64,000 nt of DNA from Adhaeribacter radiodurans (GCF_014075995.1 NZ_CP055153.1:6324001-6388000); one strand, 5' to 3'; positions 45,473 to 55,147 are shown, counted from the stretch's first letter. The notes: generated by a model from the sequence alone, not told the origin. Numbers and translations are program-made.

Positions 45473-46840
45473 CTACTTTTTATACGATAAAATCCAGTTG
45501 GCATGTTTAAAAGGCTCCCAAGGAACGGCGGCTAAATCTGTTTTACTATCTACAAAAGGTTGATAAGGCCGACCGTTAAGACTGGCTTGAGCGAAGGCGA
45601 AGACCTGCACCTGTTGGTAACCTTGTTTTTGGTAATGCTGTTTCAGGAATTGGGCAAATTGCCAGATTAAGTCGGGACGGACAGGTAAAACGCTGGCTTG
45701 TTTAGAAGTTAGAAATTGCGTTGGGTAAACGGTTTGGCTCTGGCCAGTAATGGGGTTACGTACTTCAAAGTAAATAGTACCGGTTTTAGCGCGTAGCATC
45801 ATTTGCCAGGCCATCCGGTGTCCTTCTTCGGTCCAATGCACGTCGCCGGGAATAAACCAATGCCGGATAGGTAATAGTAGTTGAATTATAAAATAAACTC
45901 CTAATAAGTAAAAGACCGGCGGGGTAGGTGAGGTAGCCAGTAACGCATTCAGTTGAGTATCTGTAACTGATAAGGCTGGTTTTCTTCGGAAAAATATACG
46001 CCGGATTGTTTCGGGATTAAAAAAGAAGACCGATAAGGCAATACCTATGTACGGAAAAATACCTACCTGAAATACCGTGGAATTAAACAAGTGAAAAAAA
46101 AGCGAAACAATAAAAGCCCACTTCCGGGATTTACGCCACAACAAAAAAGGAGTAATTAGTAAATCGAACAAGATACCACCATAAGCAATAAATACCTGCA
46201 GCTCGTGTTTTTGTAACAATGGCCCAATTAAGGGGTAATGGGCTTTTACACTAAACCAAAGTTTAATGGGCATAGCTTGTAACCAATCGGGGTATATTTT
46301 AGCAATAGCGGCAAAGGTGTACACAATACCAATTTGAGCCGCAAAAATTGCCAAACACCACCTTGGGCAGCTTAAAGAGCGAATAGCCGGGTTTCGGCGG
46401 GCATCCCAGGAAGCATAGGCATTTGCCGGTACCAGCAACATCAAAAAACAAAGCAGGATTAATAAATAGTAATGATTGTTATAACTAACCTTTTGCATGA
46501 GGTAGGTAGCCCACCACATGAACGTATATGCTGCCAGGCTGGCCCGGTAATACACCCCAAAAAGAATCAGCAGCCCGAGTACCGCCATTAAGCCATAGTA
46601 ATAATACATGCCGTTTCCAGGCAATGGTTTCAGCCATTCGAAACCAATAAAAGGCAGGTGTACCGTGGGATCAATGAAGTTTCGTTTTACCCAACCTGTA
46701 GCAATAGCACCACTTGCTTCTAAGGCGAGTAGCAAACCAAAAAACAAACGAAAAAAAATTAACGGACTATTATCAACTGGCTGACGCAGCCAGGTAAGCA
46801 GATGAAACTTAACGGGTGAAACAATAGCGGTTTGCGCCAT
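45473..46840 (-). CDS. HTTM domain membrane protein (vitamin K-dependent gamma-carboxylase-like)
   Basis: 455 aa. Eight or so hydrophobic segments lie in the first 300 residues, with the HTTM start PVDNSPLIFFRLFFGLLLALEA (about 17-38) and NHYYLLILLCFLMLLVPANA (about 121-140). The C-terminal third (about 330-455) is soluble. This is the architecture of bacterial homologues of vertebrate vitamin K-dependent gamma-glutamyl carboxylase. Whether a carboxylase activity exists in bacteria is not settled, and no substrate is visible nearby. Confidence 0.85.
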   Translation of the reverse strand: MAQTAIVSPVKFHLLTWLRQPVDNSPLIFFRLFFGLLLALEASGAIATGWVKRNFIDPTVHLPFIGFEWLKPLPGNGMYYYYGLMAVLGLLILFGVYYRASLAAYTFMWWATYLMQKVSYNNHYYLLILLCFLMLLVPANAYASWDARRNPAIRSLSCPRWCLAIFAAQIGIVYTFAAIAKIYPDWLQAMPIKLWFSVKAHYPLIGPLLQKHELQVFIAYGGILFDLLITPFLLWRKSRKWAFIVSLFFHLFNSTVFQVGIFPYIGIALSVFFFNPETIRRIFFRRKPALSVTDTQLNALLATSPTPPVFYLLGVYFIIQLLLPIRHWFIPGDVHWTEEGHRMAWQMMLRAKTGTIYFEVRNPITGQSQTVYPTQFLTSKQASVLPVRPDLIWQFAQFLKQHYQKQGYQQVQVFAFAQASLNGRPYQPFVDSKTDLAAVPWEPFKHANWILSYKK

Positions 46841-47044
46841 AATTTTTAATACATCAACTTCTACAAAAATGATTAAATTTTACATAAGGAGAAAGGTGCA
46901 GATTTAGTTATATAGAAATAAAATATTATCTTCCGCACCTATTCTTTGTTTTCGGGTAATTCTTCTTTAACTCGAAACTCCAGAAGAAAAGCAGCTTCAA
47001 CCCGAACTATTTTTAATATAATATTTACGTAACCCGTGCCTATT

Positions 47045-49903
47045 ATGCCTTTTTGTACTTTGCTTCTTCGGCCAAAGCGCAGTGTATTGCTATTATTTAC
47101 TTTTTTCTTGATTAGGTACGCTGCTCAGGCTCAATTAAACACCAATCCACCTAATGTTTCCTGGAAACAAATTAACACCGAAAAGTTTCAGGTAATTTTT
47201 CCTTCCGAATTTGAGAAGGAAGCTCAACGTGTAGCCAACACCTTACAGTATTTGCACGCACCCCTATCGCATACCCTGGGCCGCGAACCCCGGCGGCTGC
47301 CCCTTATTCTGCAAAACCGCAACGCTATTGCCAATGGCTTTGTTACGCTGGCTCCGCGCCACTCCGAATTTTATACCATGCCTACTCAGGATTACACCTT
47401 GCTGGGTACTAACCGCTGGCTCGATTTATTATCGGTACACGAGTTCCGGCACGTAGTACAATACGACAAAGCCTGGCAGGGAACCTCAAAACTGGCTTAT
47501 TATTTATTCGGCGATTATGGCTTATCGGTGGCAAATAATTTGGCTTTGCCTAATTGGTTTTGGGAAGGCGATGCGGTTGGTACCGAAACTGCTTTTACTA
47601 ATAGTGGCCGTGGCCGCACACCCGATTTTGATTTACTGTACCGGACAAATTTATTAAATGGGCGAAATTACTCGTATAATAAACAGCATTTAGGTTCTTT
47701 TAAAGACCCGGTGCCTAACCATTACGTTTTAGGGTATCATCTTACTACTTATGGCCGCCGGCATTACGGGCCTGAGTTCTGGGGGAAAGTAGTAGACCAG
47801 GCGGCGAGCCGGTTTTTTATTCCGTTTATTTTTTCAACGGCCATGCGCTACGAAACAGGTTACCGTTTGCCTGCCAATTACCGCCGGATGCAGCACGAGC
47901 TCGATTCGCTGTGGACCCAGCAAACTGCCCAAATTAAACCAACGGAAGCTACAGTAATTACTAAACGTAAAAGTTCTACCTACACCAATTACGAATTTCC
48001 GCAAGAACTCTCGGATGGTAGCATAGTAGCGCTAAAATCTGGCTTAGGTGATTATCCGCACTTTGTAAAAATTGCGGCCGATGGTCAGGAAAAGAAGTTA
48101 TTTACTCCTGGTCCGATAAACGGAAATGCGATGCTATCAATGGCTCAAGATAAAATTGTTTGGTCGGAGTATGAGTTTGATCCGCGTTGGCAAGTCCGAA
48201 CGTATTCGGTTATTAAGTATTATGATGTAGCTGCGGGTAAACAACACGTATTACAACGCAAAACCCGGTTAGCCGCACCCGCATTTTCGCCGGATGCCAG
48301 CAAAATAGCCGCTATAGAAACTTCGTTACAAAACGATTATACCTTAGTAATTCTGGATGCCAATACCGGACAAGAGTTAAAAAGATTACCAGCTCCGGAA
48401 AATGATTTTATTTCGATGCCCCGTTGGGCACCAGATGGAAAGAATATCGTGCTGCTCCGTACTGCGCAAGGCCGTCGTTCCATCAGCTTGTTAAATTCCG
48501 AAACAGGTACTTTTACCGAATTACTGGCACCTACCACCGAAAACATTGGCCACCCGGTACTAGCCGGAAATTACGTTTACTTTAATGCACCGTACCTAGG
48601 CATCGAAAATGTTTTTGCCCTAGATGTTACTACCCGAAAACAATTTCAGGTAACGGCTCGTCCGTTTGCCGGCATTAATGCCGTTGTTAGCCGCGATAAC
48701 AAGCAAATTTTATTTAATGATTTTACTAAAAATGGCTACGAAGTAGCCCGGATGGAGAATAATCCTAGTGCGTGGGTTCCCTTGGAAAATGTACCGGACA
48801 TACGCATAAAATATTACCAGCCTTTAGTTGAGCAAGAAGGTAACGCTAATATCTTAACCGAAGTACCCACTAAAGTTTATCCTGTTCAGCCGTATTCTAA
48901 ATTTAAGCATATTATAAAACCCCATAGCTGGATACCGGGGCGCGATGTTATTAATAATACCTTTACCGCAACTGTTATTTCGCAGGATTTATTGAGCACT
49001 ACCCTTACCAGTTTAGGGTATACTTACAATGTAAACGAAGAAAGCAGCCGGGCTTTTGCCGATATCAGCTATCAGGGTTTTTACCCAATTATTAATCTAA
49101 CGGGAGCTGTAGGGCAACGCGCCGAAATAGAAAACGATACCATCTCGTATGGTTGGAAAGAAAATAGCCTGACTGCTGGTTTGCAGTTACCTTTGAATTT
49201 AACGCACTCCAGGTATAATGAATCTTTAGTAATAGGAACCTCTGCCAGCCTTACAAATATCTCGGGTTACGAACGTCCGCGGCAAGCTTTAACAGATCAA
49301 ACCAACGGAGCTTTGCGCAGTGTACAATATAACTTGGCCTATAACCGGGTGTTTACCACCAGCAAGCGCGATTTAGCTGGACGCTTCGAGCAACGATTAG
49401 CCGTAAATTATTTTCATACGCCCCTAAAAGGCGATTACCAGGGTAGTTTATTAGCTGCTTCGGTTCGCCTGGCTTTCCCCGGGTTATTTAAACATCATTC
49501 GTTCCAGATCGGCGGTAATTATCAGCAGCAAGGAGTAGAAAATTACCGCTTTGCCAGCACCTTGGTTTTCCCGCGAGGGTACAGTTACCGTTCGCACCAG
49601 AATTTTTCGAGTGGTTTTGTGCAGTATAAATTACCTTTATGGTACCCCGATTTAGCTTTAGGGCCCATATTGTATTTCCAGCGGTTAAAAGGCAATGTGT
49701 TTTTTGATTATGGCCGGGGATGGAGTAATAGAAACGTTTACCAGTCAGATAAGCGGTACCAATCAGTAGGCGCTGAATTAAGTACCGATTTTAATTTTAT
49801 GCGCTTGAATAGTGTTTTATTAACTTTGGGGGTGCGCTTCTCGTATTTGCCGCAAGAAAAAGATTATGCGGTAGAGTTGCTGGTATTGGATCTGGGTTTT
49901 TAA
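47045..49903 (+). CDS. Outer-membrane protein with HExxH domain, beta-propeller repeats and C-terminal barrel
   Basis: 952 aa from ATG 47045; a GTG at 47036 adds three residues. A signal peptide ends near AQAQ. The N-terminal region has HEFRHVVQYDKAW (zinc motif HExxH, His132-His136) with a possible third ligand in FWEGDAVGTET (about 176), as in peptidase MA-like gluzincins. From about 320 to 590 there are TolB/WD40-like propeller repeats (SPDASKIAAIE, WAPDGKNIVLLR). The last 300 residues read as a beta barrel ending in LLVLDLGF. The whole architecture resembles large surface proteins of Bacteroidota of unknown role. Confidence 0.75.
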   Translation: MPFCTLLLRPKRSVLLLFTFFLIRYAAQAQLNTNPPNVSWKQINTEKFQVIFPSEFEKEAQRVANTLQYLHAPLSHTLGREPRRLPLILQNRNAIANGFVTLAPRHSEFYTMPTQDYTLLGTNRWLDLLSVHEFRHVVQYDKAWQGTSKLAYYLFGDYGLSVANNLALPNWFWEGDAVGTETAFTNSGRGRTPDFDLLYRTNLLNGRNYSYNKQHLGSFKDPVPNHYVLGYHLTTYGRRHYGPEFWGKVVDQAASRFFIPFIFSTAMRYETGYRLPANYRRMQHELDSLWTQQTAQIKPTEATVITKRKSSTYTNYEFPQELSDGSIVALKSGLGDYPHFVKIAADGQEKKLFTPGPINGNAMLSMAQDKIVWSEYEFDPRWQVRTYSVIKYYDVAAGKQHVLQRKTRLAAPAFSPDASKIAAIETSLQNDYTLVILDANTGQELKRLPAPENDFISMPRWAPDGKNIVLLRTAQGRRSISLLNSETGTFTELLAPTTENIGHPVLAGNYVYFNAPYLGIENVFALDVTTRKQFQVTARPFAGINAVVSRDNKQILFNDFTKNGYEVARMENNPSAWVPLENVPDIRIKYYQPLVEQEGNANILTEVPTKVYPVQPYSKFKHIIKPHSWIPGRDVINNTFTATVISQDLLSTTLTSLGYTYNVNEESSRAFADISYQGFYPIINLTGAVGQRAEIENDTISYGWKENSLTAGLQLPLNLTHSRYNESLVIGTSASLTNISGYERPRQALTDQTNGALRSVQYNLAYNRVFTTSKRDLAGRFEQRLAVNYFHTPLKGDYQGSLLAASVRLAFPGLFKHHSFQIGGNYQQQGVENYRFASTLVFPRGYSYRSHQNFSSGFVQYKLPLWYPDLALGPILYFQRLKGNVFFDYGRGWSNRNVYQSDKRYQSVGAELSTDFNFMRLNSVLLTLGVRFSYLPQEKDYAVELLVLDLGF

Positions 49904-49964
49904 TTTTATTAATTCATTTCAGGTTCAGTTTCTTTAACCTGCTTGCAGATGAATAATAGTTTCT

Positions 49965-50014
49965 AAAAAAGAACGGCAACCTTTACTCTTAGTAAAAGGC
50001 TGGCCATTCTTTTT
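49965..50014. terminator. Imperfect bidirectional terminator between convergent genes
   Basis: AAAAAGAAcGGC on the left and GCCaTTCTTTTT on the right pair with one mismatch. Inside them CCTTTACT and AGTAAAAGG pair. It lies between the barrel protein gene and the aminotransferase gene, so it can serve both. Confidence 0.65.
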
Positions 50015-50046
50015 ATAGCAGGTTCTTCAAGTAAAGCTTCTATTCA

Positions 50047-51270
50047 TTAACGAATTTTAGCTACTTCTTCATAATCTTTCAGGAAGGCAGCCATTTTACC
50101 CAGCGTGGCATTTAGTTCTTCTACGGTAGGTAAGTACACTACCCGGAAATGGTCGGGGTAAGGCCAGTTGAAACCGGTGCCATGTACAATTAAAATGTGC
50201 TGATCTTCGAGTAAATCCAGGGCAAATTGCATATCGTCCTGAATGTTAAACTTTTGTACATCAATTTTCGGGAACAGGTAAAAAGCGCCTTTGGGTTTCA
50301 CGCAAGTAATTCCCGGAATAGAAGTTAACTTTTCATAGCAAGCATCGCGTTGTTTGCACAAACGACCTGTAGGCATTACCAATTCGTTAATACTTTGGTA
50401 ACCTCCCAAAGCGGTTTGAATAGCAAATTGCGAAGGCACATTGCTGCACAAACGCATGCTAGCCAGGGCAGTTAAACCTTCAATATAGGATTTAGCCCGA
50501 TGTTTGGCGCCACTTACAATCATCCAGCCGGCCCGAAAGCCCGCCGCCCGGTAATTTTTAGATAAACCGCTAAAAGTTAAAAATAAAACATCCTCCGAAA
50601 AGGCCGCTACGGAATGATGCACAGCCCCATCGTATAAAATACGATCGTAAATCTCATCCGAAAAAATAATCAGGTTATGGCGCTCGGCAATAGCTACCAG
50701 ACGGCGTAAAACATCTTCGGAGTACACCGCTCCCGTTGGATTATTCGGGTTAATAATTACTAAACCTTTGGTGCGGGGCGTAATTTTACTTTCCAGATCT
50801 TCTAAATCCGGGTACCAGTCGGCCGCTTCATCGCACATATAATGCACGGCTTTGCCGCCCGCCAGGTTTACCGAAGCCGTCCAGAGCGGATAGTCGGGAG
50901 CCGGAATTAAGATTTCGTCGCCGTTGTTGAGCAAACCCTGCATGCTGAGCAAAATAAGCTCACTAACTCCGTTACCAATATAAATATCATCAATTTTTAC
51001 TTCGGCAATACCCCGGCGCTGGCAATCGTGCATTACCGCTTTCCGGGCGGCAAATAAACCTTTTGATTCGGTATAGCCCTGCGCTCGACGTAAATTAATA
51101 ATTACATCGTGAATAATTTCGTCGGGCGCATCAAAGCCGAACGGTGCAGGATTACCAATGTTTAAGCGCGTTATTTTATAGCCTTGCAGCTCTAATTCCA
51201 TCGCTTTTTCGAATACGGGGCCACGAATTTCATAAAAAACGTTAAGCAGCCGGTTACTCTTCTCAATCAT
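50047..51270 (-). CDS. alaA: Pyridoxal-phosphate aminotransferase, AlaA-like (class I)
   Basis: 407 aa. The start MIEKSNRLLNVFYEIRGPVFEKAMELE is characteristic of AlaA-type alanine aminotransferases. NPNNPTG (about 174-180), SDEIYDRILYDG (204-215) and the PLP-binding lysine Lys238 in SGLSKNYRAAGFRAGW are all present. The enzyme transfers an amino group between alanine/pyruvate and glutamate/2-oxoglutarate. The gene is alone on the minus strand, divergent from the GH3 gene. Naming AlaA rather than another class I aminotransferase rests on the N-terminus and PLP region. Confidence 0.85.
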   Translation of the reverse strand: MIEKSNRLLNVFYEIRGPVFEKAMELELQGYKITRLNIGNPAPFGFDAPDEIIHDVIINLRRAQGYTESKGLFAARKAVMHDCQRRGIAEVKIDDIYIGNGVSELILLSMQGLLNNGDEILIPAPDYPLWTASVNLAGGKAVHYMCDEAADWYPDLEDLESKITPRTKGLVIINPNNPTGAVYSEDVLRRLVAIAERHNLIIFSDEIYDRILYDGAVHHSVAAFSEDVLFLTFSGLSKNYRAAGFRAGWMIVSGAKHRAKSYIEGLTALASMRLCSNVPSQFAIQTALGGYQSINELVMPTGRLCKQRDACYEKLTSIPGITCVKPKGAFYLFPKIDVQKFNIQDDMQFALDLLEDQHILIVHGTGFNWPYPDHFRVVYLPTVEELNATLGKMAAFLKDYEEVAKIR

Positions 51271-51841
51271 ATAGTGCCAAAATTTGGGCTTAAAGTTAAG
51301 AGAAAAATTAGCCCGGAAAGGATTTTAAAAGAAACGAAATTGTAATTGCTTCATTTTAATGCTTTTAAACAGTATACTAATAAGCAATAGAGCAATAATC
51401 GTTAAGTTTCATTGTCTGGCTGCAACAACTCTGAACGGTATTAGAATCAATTAAACCAAGAGCAAACTTTTTACAATCGACAAAACGCCAGAAAATAAAA
51501 TATGACAGTAATATACTATTCAATTTATCTAAGTAACTGAATAAAAATAAATTAAAGAGTTCTACTATTTAGTAGGAGTCTTTTTGGCTGCATAGTAAGG
51601 TAGCTTCCTCCGGAAGGACAATAATAGAAAATACGGATTTACTTTATTATGAATTCGTCTCTGTACTTAGTAATATATGCTTAAGAAAATACTTGAATTT
51701 GATGGAGAAGGGTTGCTTATAACGTTAGCAATAAATTTATTAATGCGATGAATTTGTAACACTTATGGCTTAAAAAGGGTAAACCTGCATTAAAAACCTG
51801 TATTTCCGCCGAATGGAACCTGCTTATTAAGCTTAAATTTG
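51271..51841. other. Divergent intergenic region with an orphan terminator-like hairpin
   Basis: 571 bp when the GH3 start is set at 51842. No gene is seen. A strong hairpin followed by T residues lies at 51554-51585 but no coding gene ends there (listed separately). AT-rich. Confidence 0.5.
51554..51585 (+). terminator. Orphan hairpin terminator inside a gene-free region
   Basis: Arms 51554-51567 and 51570-51583 pair at 13 of 14 positions (one T-G wobble, one mismatch at 51559/51578), followed by T residues to 51585. The nearest plus-strand coding end is far upstream at 49903. It may end an unannotated small transcript. Confidence 0.5.
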
Positions 51842-53656
51842 ATGTATTTTTCTAAAAATTACAGTTCCGTTTACCAACATTTTTACTTATTGCTTTTTGG
51901 GTCTTTCTTTCTGGCCATCTCGCTTTTGAGCTCTTGTCAGGAAAAAGAAAAACCGGCCCGTAAAGTAGTTTTTAAAGCCGAAGAAGTAGAGCCCGAAGAT
52001 ACTATTACCTACCCCAATGCTTTAATTACTTCGTTGCACCGCAAAAATCGCTGGGTAGATTCGGTATTTCGGCGGCTTACCCCCGATGAGCGCATTGCAC
52101 AATTAATGATTGTAGAGGCATTTTCGAATAAGGGCAAAGAACACGAAGAAGATGTATTACACCTGATCCGGAAGTATAAAGTAGGCGGTTTGATTTTCTT
52201 TCAGGGCGGACCGGTACGGCAGGCTAAACTCACCAATAAATTTCAGGCGGCGAGTAAAGTACCCTTATTAATTAGCATGGATGCCGAATCGGGAATTGGA
52301 ATGCGTATGGATAGCGCTATTCAATATCCATTGCCAATGCTATTGGGTGCCATTAACAACGATAGCTTAATTTACCGCATGGGTGCTGAAATTGCCTTGG
52401 AGTTTAAGCGTTTGGGCATGCACTTAAACTTTGCCCCAGTGGTAGATATTAATAATAACCCGGCCAACCCCATAATTGGTTACCGCGCTTTCGGCGAAAA
52501 TAAAATAGATGTAGCTTCTAAAAGTCTGGCTTATATGCTGGGCATGCAAAGCGAAGGAATCATTGCTACGGCTAAACACTTTCCGGGACATGGCGACACT
52601 AACATTGATTCGCACCACGATTTACCCGTAATACCTTATGGCCGGGAGCGTTTGGACTCGCTGGAACTATATCCTTTTCGGGAATTAATAAAAGCAGGAG
52701 TAGGCGGAATTATGGTGGCGCACATGCACTTGCCCAAACTCGATTCTACTACTAACCTACCTTCTACGCTTTCGCAGCCTATTGTTACTAACTTACTAAA
52801 GCAAGAGCTAAAATTTGGCGGTTTGGTAGTAACGGATGCTATGGTAATGAAAGGCTTAACCAAGTACTTTAAGTCCGGTGAAGCCGAAGTGCGGGCTTTA
52901 CAAGCTGGTAACGATGTGTTGGAACGGCTAGTGAGTGTACCCAAAGCCATTGCTGCCATTAAACTGGCTATCCGGCAAAAACGTTTAAGCCAGCGCGACA
53001 TTGACCGACGCTGCAAAAAAGTATTGGCGGCCAAATACTGGGTAGGCTTAAATAAATATAAACCTATTGTACTGGATAGTTTATACGCCAATTTAACGGC
53101 TTCGCGGTCCTACGAAACCAACCGGCGCCTGGCCGAAGGCTCCCAAACCCTGTTGCATAACAAGCGCCATATTATTCCTTTAAAACGCAAAAAAAATGTA
53201 AAATATGCAGTTTTAGCAGTGGGGGCTTCGCGGCCAACCTTCTTTCAGAAAAAATTAGGAGAATACGTGCCCATTGAAAGTTTTGTGTTGCCACGCCGGA
53301 GCGATAAAAAGGCTAGATTGCTGTTGCGCCGCCGGCTTAAGAAATATAAACAAGTGGTAATCGGGTTATATGGCCCTAGTATTCGGCCTAGTAATACGCT
53401 TCTGCTGGGTAAAGACGAAATAGCGCTGGTTAACGAACTGCTCGATCAGAAGAAATGCCTGGTAGTATTATTCGACAATGCTTACACCCTTACCGAACTA
53501 AAAGAAATTAGAAAAGCGAATGGCTTAGTAGTAAGTTATCAACAATTATTGCCAGTACAGGAAGCTGCCGCTCAACTACTTGCCGGTAGAATAAGTGCTA
53601 ATGGTAAACTGCCCGTAACCGTAAATGAATACTTTAAATACGGCGATGGTTTGTAG
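51842..53656 (+). CDS. Glycoside hydrolase family 3 lipoprotein (NagZ-like beta-N-acetylhexosaminidase)
   Basis: 604 aa from ATG 51842; a TTG directly before it is less likely. A lipoprotein signal ends at SLLSSC. The GH3 N-terminal domain shows KHFPGHGDTNIDSHHDLP (about 245-262), the NagZ-type catalytic His loop, and VTDAMVMKGL (about 330-339) with the probable nucleophile aspartate. A GH3 C-terminal-like domain follows (about 430-604). NagZ-type enzymes remove GlcNAc from peptidoglycan fragments. Many Bacteroidota relatives are fused to a beta-lactamase-like domain, which is absent here. Confidence 0.9.
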   Translation: MYFSKNYSSVYQHFYLLLFGSFFLAISLLSSCQEKEKPARKVVFKAEEVEPEDTITYPNALITSLHRKNRWVDSVFRRLTPDERIAQLMIVEAFSNKGKEHEEDVLHLIRKYKVGGLIFFQGGPVRQAKLTNKFQAASKVPLLISMDAESGIGMRMDSAIQYPLPMLLGAINNDSLIYRMGAEIALEFKRLGMHLNFAPVVDINNNPANPIIGYRAFGENKIDVASKSLAYMLGMQSEGIIATAKHFPGHGDTNIDSHHDLPVIPYGRERLDSLELYPFRELIKAGVGGIMVAHMHLPKLDSTTNLPSTLSQPIVTNLLKQELKFGGLVVTDAMVMKGLTKYFKSGEAEVRALQAGNDVLERLVSVPKAIAAIKLAIRQKRLSQRDIDRRCKKVLAAKYWVGLNKYKPIVLDSLYANLTASRSYETNRRLAEGSQTLLHNKRHIIPLKRKKNVKYAVLAVGASRPTFFQKKLGEYVPIESFVLPRRSDKKARLLLRRRLKKYKQVVIGLYGPSIRPSNTLLLGKDEIALVNELLDQKKCLVVLFDNAYTLTELKEIRKANGLVVSYQQLLPVQEAAAQLLAGRISANGKLPVTVNEYFKYGDGL

Positions 53657-53681
53657 AAAAAGTAAGTTGATCAATCATTTT

Positions 53682-53719
53682 AGAACGCAGGAACGCGCCG
53701 CGGCACATTCCTGCGTTCT
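53682..53719. other. Hairpin after the GH3 gene with a GC-rich loop
   Basis: AGAACGCAGGAA (53682-53693) and TTCCTGCGTTCT (53708-53719) form a perfect 12-bp stem; the 14-nt loop is almost all G and C. No T-run follows, so it is not a standard terminator, although it may still slow transcription or protect the mRNA end. Confidence 0.55.
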
Positions 53720-53817
53720 GAATCGAATGCAATATCCTGAAAACTAAAGAAGAAGATATAAACAGATTTCCTTAATTATTTACAGGGAGAGGGTAACCCA
53801 ACTCATACAAAAGAAGG

Positions 53818-54249
53818 TTAATTTCTGTTATCAATAGCGGCATCAGCTTCTCTGGCTTCTTCTTTTATTTTAGCTTTGGCATTGCGTGCACCTTCTTTTA
53901 TTTCGGCACCTGCTTCTTTAGCTTCTTGCTTAATTTCCTGACCAGCATCATTTAATTTATCGCCGGTCTTCTGGCCTGCTTCTTTTAAATCGCTACCCGC
54001 TTCGTTAGCAGCAGCTTTGGTTTGATTAGCAGCATTTTCGGCCTGGTCTTCTATATTATCACCGGTTTCTTTGGTGTCCCCTTCCACCGAAGCATTATTA
54101 GCATCTTCGGCATCGGTGGCACTTGGGTTTTCCTGTTCTATTACTTCTTCGGTGTTCTCGGCAGCGCTATCGGGCCGTTTAGAGTCGCAGGAAATAAATA
54201 AAAAGGCCATAGAACAAGCAATAAGAGTATTTTTACCTAGATTTTTCAT
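53818..54249 (-). CDS. LEA-like, Ala/Glu/Lys-rich lipoprotein
   Basis: 143 aa. A lipoprotein signal (MKNLGKNTLIACSMAFLFISCDS, lipobox FISC) is followed by an acidic stretch, then repeated segments of 11-mer type such as AGQKTGDKLNDAGQEIKQEAKEAGAEIKEGARNAK, reported here by position (about 88-120) and by the pattern AGxxIKExA. This resembles group 3 late-embryogenesis-abundant (LEA) and other helical repeat proteins linked to desiccation or osmotic stress. No known family is proved; a role in stress tolerance is inference. Confidence 0.65.
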   Translation of the reverse strand: MKNLGKNTLIACSMAFLFISCDSKRPDSAAENTEEVIEQENPSATDAEDANNASVEGDTKETGDNIEDQAENAANQTKAAANEAGSDLKEAGQKTGDKLNDAGQEIKQEAKEAGAEIKEGARNAKAKIKEEAREADAAIDNRN

Positions 54250-54429
54250 TTACAAAGAGCTTTAATTCAACATTATTTAGATGAGTATACGAATTTACCA
54301 CAACGAGTTGCCTAAGTTTTAGGGTTTGTTAGCCTAAACGGAATGATGAACTGGTCAAATGGGCTGAATAATTACTAAAAAGAGTACAAATGCATATAGC
54401 ACTAACTCTATTTACCGTAAGTCGTTTTT

Positions 54430-55038
54430 ATGAGAGTAAAGTTTACTGGAATGGCTGAAGCAAAACTGCTGCATATTTTCTTAATCCGGCACCAACGACC
54501 AGTTGTGTCGAAGCAGGGTTGGTTTAACCGAGAACAGGCAAGTCAGTTTTTAATGGAATACGATGCTTGTGCTATTGAAGAACTCGTAACGAAACCCGCT
54601 GGCTTACCAACCGAACAAATTACCAAGGTATATTGCAGCAGCTTGCCTCGGGCTAAGCAAACGGCCCAAGCTATTTTTGGTCCGGAGATAACTTTAATCG
54701 AAGATCCGATTTTTAATGAATTTCAGCGGCAAGCGTTTTCAATACCATATTTAAAATTTCCGATTAAATTCTGGCTAATTGGGGCGCGGGCACTCTGGTT
54801 ACTTGGTATAAACACCAATGGTCTTGAAAATTTCCGGCAAGCCAGAATTCGGGCACATAAAGCAGCGCAGCAATTAGTTAAACAGGCCGAAAGGGATGGT
54901 AAAGTAGTATTAGTAGCGCATGGGTTCTTAAATATTTTTATCCGTAGAGCTTTGCGTAAGATGGGATGGCACATAGTCCGTTACGACGGAGGCGGATTTC
55001 TGGGAGTCTCTGAATTAGTAAAGAAAGCCGAAAAATAG
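54430..55038 (+). CDS. Histidine phosphatase (phosphoglycerate mutase-like) family protein
   Basis: 202 aa from ATG 54430; ATG 54451 (MAEAKLLHIF) with a GGA upstream is an alternative. The phosphoacceptor motif reads LIRHQRPVV rather than LxRHGxT, so the catalytic His is present but the usual Gly after it is Gln. SSLPRAKQTAQAI (arginine) and VVLVAHGFLNIF (second histidine) follow in the right order. The family includes mutases and phosphatases; the substrate is not known. Confidence 0.8.
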   Translation: MRVKFTGMAEAKLLHIFLIRHQRPVVSKQGWFNREQASQFLMEYDACAIEELVTKPAGLPTEQITKVYCSSLPRAKQTAQAIFGPEITLIEDPIFNEFQRQAFSIPYLKFPIKFWLIGARALWLLGINTNGLENFRQARIRAHKAAQQLVKQAERDGKVVLVAHGFLNIFIRRALRKMGWHIVRYDGGGFLGVSELVKKAEK

Positions 55039-55147
55039 GTTGTCTATTTTACGTTCTAGGCTGTTGGTTAGCATCCGATAGTATTTAGCAAGTACAACAA
55101 GATAAAAGCCGAAGGAAATAATTTTAAGTCTTACTACCTACGTCTAT

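Noticed and set aside
51834-51841. TAAATTTG directly in front of the GH3 start codon as a promoter -7 box
   Set aside because: It matches TAnnTTTG, but there is no TTTG at the expected -33 distance, and the element abuts the ATG. Probably coincidence.
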